Origin: Verrucomicrobiia bacterium
GTDB lineage: Bacteria > Verrucomicrobiota > Verrucomicrobiia > Limisphaerales > Fontisphaeraceae
Assembly (NCBI GenBank): GCA_026414565.1
Contig: JAOAIT010000018.1
Location: 310,001 to 374,000 of the forward strand
Length of the DNA: 64,000 nt
Direction of reading: 5' to 3'
Of the stretch, positions 26,338 through 34,802 are shown in pieces. Every line of letters begins with the position of its first letter. Within the stretch, counting starts at the first letter, position 1. Made by a program: the position numbers and the translations under genes. Under the pieces are notes generated by a model. It saw only the letters and a list, made by a program, of their open reading frames with translations. It did no database searches and was not told where the DNA came from.

Positions 26338-27483
26338 ATGTTGAGCAGGACGTTGGGAAAGCTGCCGGGGGGCCTCCTGGCAGGTGTGGTATTGGCTGCC
26401 TGGGTGATCCTGGGTGGGACGGCCAAAGCCGGCGACGAATGGCACGGCCCCGGCATGGCCTTCTATACGGATTTCAATCCGAAAATTCCCATGGCCGTGT
26501 ATATCGTCAAAGTGGATCGCAAGCATCCAGACTTGCGTCTCTACACCACCTTGGGAGGCGGCCGATACATTGGCATGGCCACTTTGTCTCAACAGGCGGG
26601 CTTCATTCCCCCGTCTGTGGGCCAGCCGTTGGCCGGCATCAACGGTGATTATTTCGGCGTGCGCGAGCCTTACGTTGGGGATCCCTTGAATCTCCACATC
26701 ATGTTGGGCGGCGAGTTGATTAGTGCCCCGGGCGAAGACCGAGCCTTTTTCTTCATTGATGCCAAGGGCAACCCACAAATCACCAACGCCATCAGCGATT
26801 TCAAGGTCACCTGGCCCAACGGCAAAGTGACCCCGTTTGGGCTGAACCAAACGCCCATGACCGGGCAGGCCGTGCTTTATACCGCGGCGGCCGGGCCAGA
26901 TACCCGCATCGAGGGGGTGGATTTGATTTTGGAGCGAAACGGCCAGGATCCATGGCTTCCCTTGCGCATCAACCAGACCTTGAACGCGCGCGTCAAGGCC
27001 ATCAACAAGAACGGGTACTCCAAATTAAACACCAACATCATGGTGCTGTCCCTCAGCCCGCGCCAGTTGCGCGATCTGCCGGAACTCAAGGAGGGCATGG
27101 TGCTGAAGATTAGCACTGATACCATCCCCAACCTGAAAGGGGCACAGGTGGCCATCGGCGGCGGTCCGTCCCTGGTAAAAAACGGCAAACCCCGCGACTT
27201 TGATGGCATTCAGGTGCGACATCCCCGCAGCGCCTTTGGGTTCAACGACCGTTATTATTTCTTCGTGCAAGTGGATGGCCGTCAGGCGCGCCATTCTCTG
27301 GGCATGACCTACCGCGAGCTGGCCGAGTACTTTGTCAAGCTGGGCTGCACGGATGCCCTGAACCTGGACGGTGGCGGCTCGGCCTCGATGTGGGTCAATG
27401 GCCGGATTGTCAACAGCCCCTCTCAAGGCCGGGAACGCCCGGCGGCGAATGCCCTCTTTTTGATTCGCGTGCCCAAGCCCTAG
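26338..27483 (+). CDS. Secreted phosphodiester glycosidase (NAGPA-like) family protein
   Basis: The 381-residue protein has a signal peptide (LLAGVVLAAWVILGGTAKA). It carries landmarks of the phosphodiester glycosidase (NAGPA, uncovering-enzyme-like) domain: GINGDYFGVREPYV near residue 100, AIGGGPSLVKNG near 278, and the conserved LNLDGGGSASMWVNG near 341, followed by ERPAANALFLI. Family members include the human enzyme that removes GlcNAc from a phosphodiester, and bacterial proteins thought to act on wall polymers or polysaccharides. It stands alone between an intrinsic terminator and a convergent gene 7 bp away. Confidence 0.85.
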   Translation: MLSRTLGKLPGGLLAGVVLAAWVILGGTAKAGDEWHGPGMAFYTDFNPKIPMAVYIVKVDRKHPDLRLYTTLGGGRYIGMATLSQQAGFIPPSVGQPLAGINGDYFGVREPYVGDPLNLHIMLGGELISAPGEDRAFFFIDAKGNPQITNAISDFKVTWPNGKVTPFGLNQTPMTGQAVLYTAAAGPDTRIEGVDLILERNGQDPWLPLRINQTLNARVKAINKNGYSKLNTNIMVLSLSPRQLRDLPELKEGMVLKISTDTIPNLKGAQVAIGGGPSLVKNGKPRDFDGIQVRHPRSAFGFNDRYYFFVQVDGRQARHSLGMTYRELAEYFVKLGCTDALNLDGGGSASMWVNGRIVNSPSQGRERPAANALFLIRVPKP

Positions 27484-27490
27484 CCTGAGC

Positions 27491-28885
27491 CTACCGGCGG
27501 ATGGTTGTATCACGATACCGGCCGGGCGGCACCCGCTGGCGTACGTCGGTTGAATTAGCAAAAACCACCCTGCCCTCGCATACCACCCCAGCAGAAAAGA
27601 GCCAGGGGCCAATGACCTCCAAACGCTCGCAATACAGCAGTGAAGGAGGGTCTTCGGCAAACGCCCGGTCAAAATCCTGAATCCATCGGTAATACCGGGG
27701 ATCCAGCTTGATTTGGGGGGGATGGTCGCCGCGTTCCGGGGCCAAAGTCAGTCGAAAATCGGGGGTGACCACATAAGCATCGGAGCGAACAGCCAATAAA
27801 TCCTCGGTGGTCTTCACCGGGGCGAAGCGGCTGCGCGGCACCACCAACGCCGCCGCTGCATCAAACAATTCTATGGCCGCCCCCATGGCGGATTCCAATT
27901 GCAACACGGCTGGCGAGGCGGGATTTTGCGGATCCACATTTTTGCGATTTTTAATCAAGGGCAGCGGCAGCGCGCCTTGATGCCGCTCCAATAACTCCGC
28001 CAACGCCGGCAGGCGTATCCACAGGTTGTTGGTGTTGAAGAAACGGTGCCGGGAGGTATCCTCAAAATATTTCACCTCTTCCGCGGCGCATTGTGAAGCC
28101 TCCCGCAAAATGAAACGGCCATTATCCCGCCGCCGGGCCAAATGCCCCCCCTTGGCATCCACAGGCAAACGAGGGGTAACCTCCATGACGAAAGAAAAAC
28201 GGTTCTGCGCCAGCCAGGCAAGTATCCGGTCATCTACGATCGCCCCCAGGTTGTCGGCATTGGAGACGAAGAGCCACTCCACCCCCTGCCGCTGCAATTG
28301 ACGCAGCAAAGAAGAACCAGGCAGTGCAGCATACAAATCCCCGTGCCCGGGCGGACACCACTCCAGGCGGGGGTCTGCCGGCCATTCCACCGGAGCCAGG
28401 GAAGAGGCCAGCAATTTGGGGACCTGGTGTTGCATAAAATCAAGGCGGTCCTGCCCCTGTTGCAAAGCGGGATAACGTCGCAAACAAGCCAGACTTTCCG
28501 CGCGGGTGCTAAAGCTGTTCATCAGATAAAAGTGCGGGCTGGGGCCACCCTGGCGGCAGTGCAACACCTGACGGGCGATGAAATCCAAAAAACAATCGCC
28601 CCCTTTAACTGGCAGAAGCGATTTGGGACCTTGCATGCCCATACTGCTGCCCAGGCCACCGTTGAGCTTGATGATGGCCAGTTTTGCCCACGCTTCCCCC
28701 GGGGCTTTGTGGGCAGGCAAATCCTCGTAACGAGGCAATTCGGCAACCGGGAGAATCTCCTCTTCACGCCAGTAGCCGTCATCCCCCGCCTGCACCCTTT
28801 TTACGGCTTGTAAAAAGGCCGCCACGGCTGCCTCAGACTGGCCAGCAGCCCGCATTTTCCCGGCGATTATTGGCAACACATCCAT
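27491..28885 (-). CDS. UDP-sugar pyrophosphorylase, eukaryotic-type UDPGP family
   Basis: The 464-residue protein belongs to the UDPGP family (UTP:glucose-1-phosphate or UDP-GlcNAc pyrophosphorylase), not the bacterial GalU type. The nucleotide-binding loop KLNGGLGSSMGMQGPKSLLPVK appears near residue 73. WCPPGHGDLY near 177, FVSNADNLGA near 210 and the FNTNNLW/LPLIKNRKNVDP region near 290-320 are all diagnostic. It makes UDP-glucose (or another UDP-sugar) from UTP and the sugar 1-phosphate. UDP-glucose is needed by GalT and by the glycosyltransferases just downstream, although this gene points the opposite way. UTP-glucose is the most likely specificity, not proven. Confidence 0.88.
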   Translation of the reverse strand: MDVLPIIAGKMRAAGQSEAAVAAFLQAVKRVQAGDDGYWREEEILPVAELPRYEDLPAHKAPGEAWAKLAIIKLNGGLGSSMGMQGPKSLLPVKGGDCFLDFIARQVLHCRQGGPSPHFYLMNSFSTRAESLACLRRYPALQQGQDRLDFMQHQVPKLLASSLAPVEWPADPRLEWCPPGHGDLYAALPGSSLLRQLQRQGVEWLFVSNADNLGAIVDDRILAWLAQNRFSFVMEVTPRLPVDAKGGHLARRRDNGRFILREASQCAAEEVKYFEDTSRHRFFNTNNLWIRLPALAELLERHQGALPLPLIKNRKNVDPQNPASPAVLQLESAMGAAIELFDAAAALVVPRSRFAPVKTTEDLLAVRSDAYVVTPDFRLTLAPERGDHPPQIKLDPRYYRWIQDFDRAFAEDPPSLLYCERLEVIGPWLFSAGVVCEGRVVFANSTDVRQRVPPGRYRDTTIRR

Positions 28886-29097
28886 GGTGAATCTTCAACC
28901 AAGCATAATGGGCTGTCCGCGACGCTCTACCTGCTGAGGATTTTGCCACATCTCCCAGCATCCGCAAAGTCTGAAGCAACTAAAAACGCACGCTGCAGAG
29001 ACCCAATGCAGCGCCTGTCAACCAAGCGGCCGGCGGGACGGCCCGGGCATTTTCTCCTACCGCTGTTCCGGCAGATGGGTTTATTATTGGCCTGCAC

Positions 29098-30588
29098 ATG
29101 GATTTTGCGGCAATTGTCCTTTATCTAATTATTTACTACGTCCGCCCGCAGGAGTGGTCGGGGTTCTTGTCCTCCCTGCGGCCGGTGACGGCAGTGATGA
29201 TTTTTGCGATTGCCTCCCTGTTTTTGCGGGAACGCGGAGTCCAATGGCGCTCACTGCTGCGAAGCCCGCAGGACTGGCTGATGCTGCTGTATTTTCTGTA
29301 CCTGACATTCTTCGTCTATTCCGACAGCGAGAATTACAAACTGGCGCGTAATTTGTTCATCATTTACTTCGTCATCGTGCTCGCCCTCACCGATGTGTGG
29401 CGTTTGCGGCGTTTTCTATATTGGTGGGCAGCCTGCATTGGTTTTGTGGTGCTTCTGGCACTGGCCAGCCAGATTGGCATAGACCCCCTGGAAGCCAAGT
29501 ATTATACCATGTATGCCTGCAAAGGGCGCCTGGCTCTGCCCCTGTCCATTTTTAACAACCCCAATGCGCTGGGGCATAGTGTGGTGCCCCTCTTGGGCAT
29601 GATTTATTTCTTTTTCATCTGGCGCCGGCCCATTTTCGTAAAGGAAGTGGGCTTCCTGGCCCTGGCCCTGCCATTGGTCTGCCTGTATCTAACCCTGAGC
29701 AAAGGAGCCTTCCTGGCGGCCTTTGTTGCGGTGGTAGCCGGCTTGACAGTGGGCCGCCCAAAGGTGGTTCAAATTCTGGTGTTGTTGCTGGCCCTCACGG
29801 CCGGCTGGGCAGCCCTGCAAAAACTCCCCCGCATGGAAGAACTGCGTGTGCCTCGGCAGGAGGAGGGCATTCGCGGCCGTCTGCTGGCCTGGCAATTTGG
29901 ATTGGAGAAATTGCAAAATGAACGTTATGGAGTGGGATTATTTGAGTTTGGCAAGGCTTTCCAGCGCCGGCACGGCTATTTCAAGGCCCCCCACAGCTCT
30001 TATGTGGAGGCTGGAGCAGAACAAGGATGGGTGGGATTGGTTTTCTTTGTGGGAGTCTTATACGCCTGTTTTCGCTCCTTGTTGACCTTGCGAGTCAGTG
30101 ACCCGGAAGATGAGCGCTTGCGCCGGGTTCTCCTGGTCATTCTGGTCAGTTATGCCGCGTCCTCCTGGATGATCGGATGGGCCTATAAAAATGTGTTTTT
30201 CGTGACCGTCGCCTGCATCTCAGCCTTTCACCGGCATTTGCGCGAGCGCATCACCCAGGAGCAGGAACTGGCGACAATGCAGGAGGCCGAAGCGAGTGCG
30301 GCGATGCCGCTCCTGCCTGCGGCGCCGGCAATGGCGCGTACCACACCCACCCCGGCCGCCGCCCTGGCGTCTGTGTCTGCCGATGCCTCACCGACGTCAA
30401 CTCTGCGCGTGGCTACCGGATTGGAAGCCCTGGCCATGGCCCCAGCGCCGCCGCCAGCAACGCCTCCCCCAGCTCCCAAGGCCCTGCCGAAGTTCTGGTA
30501 TCGTCTGGGAATTTTGGACGTAGCGTTGATTTTGTTGAGCACTTACGGGGTGGTCAAGATATGGACATTGGCCCTGCAACGGATGTAA
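29098..30588 (+). CDS. O-antigen ligase/polymerase-like integral membrane protein
   Basis: The 496-residue protein has about ten hydrophobic helices in its first 390 residues, with a large periplasmic loop (~residues 250-320) holding RGRLLAWQFGLEKL and the HSSYVEAGAEQGWVGL motif typical of Wzy/WaaL-type O-antigen ligases. The C-terminal ~110 residues are an unusual Ala/Pro-rich low-complexity linker followed by a final helix (LDVALILLSTYGVVKIWTL). It probably polymerises or ligates undecaprenyl-linked glycan at the outer face of the inner membrane. It begins a + strand cluster with two glycosyltransferases. Confidence 0.82.
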   Translation: MDFAAIVLYLIIYYVRPQEWSGFLSSLRPVTAVMIFAIASLFLRERGVQWRSLLRSPQDWLMLLYFLYLTFFVYSDSENYKLARNLFIIYFVIVLALTDVWRLRRFLYWWAACIGFVVLLALASQIGIDPLEAKYYTMYACKGRLALPLSIFNNPNALGHSVVPLLGMIYFFFIWRRPIFVKEVGFLALALPLVCLYLTLSKGAFLAAFVAVVAGLTVGRPKVVQILVLLLALTAGWAALQKLPRMEELRVPRQEEGIRGRLLAWQFGLEKLQNERYGVGLFEFGKAFQRRHGYFKAPHSSYVEAGAEQGWVGLVFFVGVLYACFRSLLTLRVSDPEDERLRRVLLVILVSYAASSWMIGWAYKNVFFVTVACISAFHRHLRERITQEQELATMQEAEASAAMPLLPAAPAMARTTPTPAAALASVSADASPTSTLRVATGLEALAMAPAPPPATPPPAPKALPKFWYRLGILDVALILLSTYGVVKIWTLALQRM

Positions 30589-30638
30589 TTCCCCGCGCGA
30601 AACCCGGCCTGGCTTTATCCGGCCAAAGGTGATTTGCC

Positions 30639-31817
30639 ATGAGCGACAGGCTGCTCATCCTGATTTTCTGGGGAACCGCCAGCCTGTTGATTTTCTCCTT
30701 TTTGGGGTATCCGTTGCTGATGGCGGCCTTGAGCCGCCTCCGCCCCACGCCGGCCGCCCCGCCGCCGCCGCCCTCCTGGCCAGACGTGGACATCATCCTG
30801 GTGGCCCACAACGAGGCGCAGCGTATTGAAGCACGCGTAAAAAATCTGCTGGCTTCCACCTATCCCCCGGAAAAGCTGCGGCTTATCGTCGTAACAGACG
30901 GATGTACGGATGCCACGGCTCATCTGGCCAGAGTGGCGGGAGGCCATCGCGTGAAGGTTTTGGAGCAATTCCCGCGGCAGGGTAAGGCAGCCGGATTAAA
31001 TGCCGGTGTGGCGGCGGCCACCGCCGAGGTGATTGTGTTTGCTGATGCCCGCCAGCAATTTGCGCCTGATGCCATCGCCTGCCTGGTGCGCCATCTCATG
31101 CAGCCCGGAGTGGGTGCTGTTTCGGGAAATTATTCCCTGCATCCACCCGCCGACAATGTCGGAAGTGGCGTGGATGTTTATTGGCGGTTGGAGAAGTTCC
31201 TGCGGCAGGCGGAAAGCCGCTGGGACTCAACTATTGGCTGCACCGGGGCTATTTATGCCATCCGCCGGGAATTGTTTGTACCGTTGCCATCAGATACCAT
31301 CCTGGACGACGTCGTGATCCCCATGCAAATCGTGCAAAGGGGATGGCGCGTTGCCTTTGCCCCCGACGCCCATGCTTGGGAAAGCACCCCGTTATTGGTG
31401 GGCCGCGAATTTCAACGCAAGCGCCGGACCCTGGCCGGAAATTTCCAAATGCTTTTTCGATATCCGCAATGGCTGCTACCATGGCGCAATCGTTTGTGGT
31501 GGGCCTTGCTTTGCCATAAATATTTGCGGCTGTGGGCGCCGCTGGGCCTTCTGGTGCTGCTGATGGTTAATCTCAGGCTGGCAGGTGCGTCCCCCTTATA
31601 TTCGGTCGGGCTGTACCTTCAGGCGGCGTTTTATTTGGGTGCCTTTCTCGGTTTGCTCTGGCCGCAACGGAAAAACCGGCTTTTGATGCTGCCGGCGGGA
31701 TTTGTATTTCTGAATGCCGCCACGGTGGCAGGTTTTTGGTACTACCTGCGCCATGGAGGGCAACGCGGCTGGAGCACACTCTCTCCACCTGAAACCCATG
31801 CTCAAAGCGCTGGATAA
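30639..31817 (+). CDS. Membrane-bound family 2 glycosyltransferase
   Basis: The 392-residue protein has an N-terminal helix (ILIFWGTASLLIFSFLGYPLLM), a cytoplasmic GT-A domain and three or more C-terminal helices, the layout of processive or EpsH-type GT2 enzymes. The GT2 motifs are visible: DIILVAHNEAQRI at the start, VVTDGCTDAT, the DxD-like FADARQQF, GCTGAIYAIRR, and LDDVVIPMQI as the ED acceptor motif. A Q/RxxRW-like segment (QRKRRTLAGN) follows. AAAGGTG lies just upstream of the ATG. The coding end overlaps the next gene by 20 bp. It likely adds a sugar to a lipid-linked polysaccharide intermediate. Confidence 0.9.
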   Translation: MSDRLLILIFWGTASLLIFSFLGYPLLMAALSRLRPTPAAPPPPPSWPDVDIILVAHNEAQRIEARVKNLLASTYPPEKLRLIVVTDGCTDATAHLARVAGGHRVKVLEQFPRQGKAAGLNAGVAAATAEVIVFADARQQFAPDAIACLVRHLMQPGVGAVSGNYSLHPPADNVGSGVDVYWRLEKFLRQAESRWDSTIGCTGAIYAIRRELFVPLPSDTILDDVVIPMQIVQRGWRVAFAPDAHAWESTPLLVGREFQRKRRTLAGNFQMLFRYPQWLLPWRNRLWWALLCHKYLRLWAPLGLLVLLMVNLRLAGASPLYSVGLYLQAAFYLGAFLGLLWPQRKNRLLMLPAGFVFLNAATVAGFWYYLRHGGQRGWSTLSPPETHAQSAG

Positions 31818-32889
31818 ATGGGGCCTTGCTTATTTACAGCAGCCGCCGCGGCCGACGGTCAACGGGCCGCGGCATTTATTGCTCTGTCTGTGCGATCATT
31901 TCGAGTTACGCCATGACACCAATGAAGCCGGCGCGCAAGAGAGGTTGCGAGAATGGGAGGTCAGATTCCCCAAGTCCATTGAAAACTTCGCCGACGCAGA
32001 TGGCATCCCACCGCGTCATACCTTTTTCTATCCCATTGAACAATACGATGCTTCTCTGGTGGAACGGCTCTCACACCTCTGCCGCCAGACGGGAGCCGAG
32101 GTGGAAATCCATCTTCACCACGAAGGAGACACGGCCGCGGGGCTGCGCGAAAAACTGGAACAAGGCAAAGCGCTCCTGCGTCGCCACGGCTGGCTGACAC
32201 AGGACAGGGATGGGGCCTGCCGCTTTGGCTTCGTGCATGGAGACTGGGCGCTGGACCATTCCCATCCTGAAGGACGCCATTGCGGGGTGATTGATGAACT
32301 GGCCGTCCTGCGCGCGTGTGGGTGTTATGCCGATTTTACCATGCCTTCGGCCCCCAGTCCCACCCAAAGCCGCATCATTAACCGCATTTATTACGCTCGC
32401 AGCCATGGCCGTCCCCGCGCCTTTGACGAAGGAGAGCCGGTACGCGCAGGCAGCGGTGACCTGGAGCGACCACACCTGGGAGAATTGCTGCTGGTGCAAG
32501 GGCCCCTGGGACTTAATTGGCGCTGGCGGAAATGGGGACTTCTGCCAAGGCTGGAAAATGGGGACCTGACCGGGGCCAATCCCCCTCAACCCCATCGCGT
32601 GGCCGTCTGGGAGCGGTTGTGGGTGCACGTGCAAGGGCGTCCTGAGTGGGGCATCGTCAAATTGCATACCCATGGCGGGATTCCCCGCAATTACCAAATG
32701 TTGTTGGGGGATGCCATGCAATCCTTTCACAACTATCTGCAAACGCGTGCCCGGGAGGGCGCCTGGCAGCTTCATTATGTGACAGCACGCGAACTGGTAA
32801 ACATCATCCATGCCGCCGAGGCCGGGTGCTCCGGCAGTCCCGGTCAGTATCGCAACTACCGCTACCCACCCCCCCCTGCCCTGGCATGA
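31798..32889 (+). CDS. Polysaccharide-deacetylase-like protein of unknown activity in the polysaccharide cluster
   Basis: The 363-residue protein has no signal peptide when started at the ATG at 31798. Motifs resemble a divergent NodB/polysaccharide deacetylase barrel: an acidic-His motif (LCDHFEL) near residue 25, PRHTFFYPIEQYD near 73, the His pair EIHLHHEGDT near 105, FVHGDWALDHSHPEG near 145 and KLHTHGGIP near 290. The His/Asp content suggests metal binding, but the canonical TFDDG motif is not obvious. It overlaps the GT2 upstream by 20 bp and the GT4 downstream as ATGA, so it is surely co-expressed. N-deacetylation or another glycan modification is a reasonable guess. Confidence 0.7.
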   Translation: MLKALDKWGLAYLQQPPRPTVNGPRHLLLCLCDHFELRHDTNEAGAQERLREWEVRFPKSIENFADADGIPPRHTFFYPIEQYDASLVERLSHLCRQTGAEVEIHLHHEGDTAAGLREKLEQGKALLRRHGWLTQDRDGACRFGFVHGDWALDHSHPEGRHCGVIDELAVLRACGCYADFTMPSAPSPTQSRIINRIYYARSHGRPRAFDEGEPVRAGSGDLERPHLGELLLVQGPLGLNWRWRKWGLLPRLENGDLTGANPPQPHRVAVWERLWVHVQGRPEWGIVKLHTHGGIPRNYQMLLGDAMQSFHNYLQTRAREGAWQLHYVTARELVNIIHAAEAGCSGSPGQYRNYRYPPPPALA

Positions 32890-34049
32890 AAGTGTTGTTT
32901 TTTTCCAACTTATACCCCGATCGTACTGAACCAGGACGCGGCCTGCCCAATGCCCGTTTGATACGCCGCCTGCAATCAGTCTGCGAGGTGCGGGTGATTT
33001 CGCCGAGGCCCATCTGGCCTTTCCTGACGCGGCCGCACCGTCGGGCACTACCGGAGGATGACGCCGTGCAGCCCATATACCCGCCAGCATGGTATCTACC
33101 GAAGGTGGGCAGCCGGTGGAATGCCTGGCTGATGCAATGCCGGGTGCGCCCCTACGTGCAACAGTTGCATCAACGCTGGCCTTTTGACCTGGTGCTGGCG
33201 GCCTGGTTGTATCCGGATGCCTGCGCGGTTCAACCGTTGGCGGAAGCCTTGGGGGTGCCGCTTATTCCCATCGCGCAAGGTTCGGATGTACATCAATACC
33301 TCCAACACCCGGTGCGACGGCGGCTGATGCAAAGGCATTTAGAGGCCTGTCCCTTCTTAATTGCCCGTAGCCGGCATCTGGCGAAAACATTGGAGGAGGC
33401 CGGTTTCAATGCAGCCCGGTTACGCGTCATTTACAACGGCGTGGATGCCCAGGTGTTTCATCCGGGTGACAGCCAACAAGTACGCCAGCGCCTGGCCCTG
33501 AGGCGTGACGCCCGCATTCTTTTATGGGTGGGTAATTTTTTGCCGGTGAAGAATCCTCTGATGGCAGTGGAGGCCGCGCGCATCGTGTACCGGCGGCTGG
33601 GCGAGCCATTTTATCTCGTCATGGTGGGGGATGGGCCATTGGGGCCCACACTCGCCGAGCGTGCCCGGCATTGGCGGGTCCCGTTGATTTTGGCGGGCCG
33701 GCGCTCGGAGGCGGATACGGCCGAGTTCATGCGCGCAGCCGATGGGTTGTGCCTGACGAGTTACGCGGAAGGCACGCCCAACGTGTTGCTGGAGGCACTG
33801 TCCTGCGGACTGCCGGTGGTGGCCACCGCAGTAGGCGGGGTGCCGGAAATTATTCAAACGCCCAACGCCGGCAGGCTGGTCCCCTCTGGCGATGCGGCAG
33901 CTCTAGCGGAGGCGCTATTGGACCTCTGGGCTGCCGCCCGCCCACGCGAAGCCGTGGCTGAAACGGTGCGGGAATTTACCTGGGAAAAAACCGTGCAGAG
34001 GTATATGTCGGTGATGCAGGAGGCGCTGGCATCGGGCACCCGTCCATAA
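32886..34049 (+). CDS. Family 4 glycosyltransferase
   Basis: The 387-residue soluble GT-B enzyme starts at the ATG at 32886, which overlaps the previous stop as ATGA; a longer frame upstream lies inside the preceding gene and is rejected. The N-terminus MKVLFFSNLYP, the acceptor-domain IPIAQGSDVHQYL, the hinge YNGVDAQVFHPG, WVGNFLPVKNP and the C-terminal nucleotide-sugar motif SYAEGTPNVLLEALSCGLPVV (the E-x7-E retaining motif) are all GT4. It would add a hexose from a nucleotide-sugar donor to the growing polysaccharide. Donor and acceptor are unknown. Confidence 0.93.
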   Translation: MKVLFFSNLYPDRTEPGRGLPNARLIRRLQSVCEVRVISPRPIWPFLTRPHRRALPEDDAVQPIYPPAWYLPKVGSRWNAWLMQCRVRPYVQQLHQRWPFDLVLAAWLYPDACAVQPLAEALGVPLIPIAQGSDVHQYLQHPVRRRLMQRHLEACPFLIARSRHLAKTLEEAGFNAARLRVIYNGVDAQVFHPGDSQQVRQRLALRRDARILLWVGNFLPVKNPLMAVEAARIVYRRLGEPFYLVMVGDGPLGPTLAERARHWRVPLILAGRRSEADTAEFMRAADGLCLTSYAEGTPNVLLEALSCGLPVVATAVGGVPEIIQTPNAGRLVPSGDAAALAEALLDLWAAARPREAVAETVREFTWEKTVQRYMSVMQEALASGTRP

Positions 34050-34181
34050 CCAGGCCGGCCGCCGGGGCCTGTAGGGCAACCATCCATCGTGCCCGTGTGA
34101 GGCAGGGGGCCTGCCCAAACTTTGGCGCCCTCATTCCTCGCAGTTAATTGGGGACTTGAGTTTTGGGGAGTGGGGTTCATC

Positions 34182-34802
34182 ATGCAGGTGATGCAAGCAC
34201 ATGATGATGCTGCACTGGATCAATTGTGGCAGGAGTACGCGCTGGTCTTCCGGGAATTTGATGACTTAACCCTGGCTCGCTGGATGGCGCAGACGCTGGG
34301 GCAGCTTACCGGCAAGCTCTGGCGGGCATCCCATCCACTGGTCAGCGCGTATCGGGTGGCAAGCATGGTGGCGCACGAGCGGCAAATCTGGCTCAAGCGC
34401 CTGACCAATCGTCCCGCACCGTACACTGAAGCTCCCTGTTGCCGCGCCCCGCTGGTGCCCATGTTCACCCGCGATGTCAAAGAGGTTGGCCTGCTATGTT
34501 TGCATTGCGGGGAAACGGCGGTGACGCTGGAAGAACTGCCGGCAGACCTGGCGCAAACCATTACCCAATGGTGGGAGAGTTACGCGCCAGTGCACCAGGT
34601 AGCCCATTGGGACGAGGCCCAGCAAAGACGCGTATTGAACTATGATGACGAACTGGACCGGGCTTTTGAAATGGCCAAACTACTGCTGTTGCAAATCCCC
34701 GGAGATCTATTGCCGCAGTTATTGACCTTGTATCCGGCCGTGGTCTGGGAAGATCACGATGAGTGCCTGGATGTGCGGCCGGAGGACTTGATGCTGCGAT
34801 GA
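34182..34802 (+). CDS. Zinc-ribbon-like protein of unknown function
   Basis: No family is recognised. The 206-residue, mainly alpha-helical soluble protein starts best at the ATG at 34182, which has a GGGGAG ribosome site 11 nt upstream. A probable metal site combines the adjacent Cys pair in EAPCCRAPL with CLHCGE ~25 residues later, a zinc-ribbon-like spacing. The C-terminus is acidic (WEDHDECLDVRPEDL). It follows the GT4 gene by 132 bp and overlaps the AsmA-like gene as ATGA, so its function may be linked to envelope assembly. Confidence 0.65.
   Translation: MQVMQAHDDAALDQLWQEYALVFREFDDLTLARWMAQTLGQLTGKLWRASHPLVSAYRVASMVAHERQIWLKRLTNRPAPYTEAPCCRAPLVPMFTRDVKEVGLLCLHCGETAVTLEELPADLAQTITQWWESYAPVHQVAHWDEAQQRRVLNYDDELDRAFEMAKLLLLQIPGDLLPQLLTLYPAVVWEDHDECLDVRPEDLMLR

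Noticed and set aside
32646-32885. 80-codon upstream extension of the GT4 glycosyltransferase
   Set aside because: It overlaps the conserved end of the deacetylase-like gene, and the GT4 fold begins exactly at MKVLFFSNLYP.
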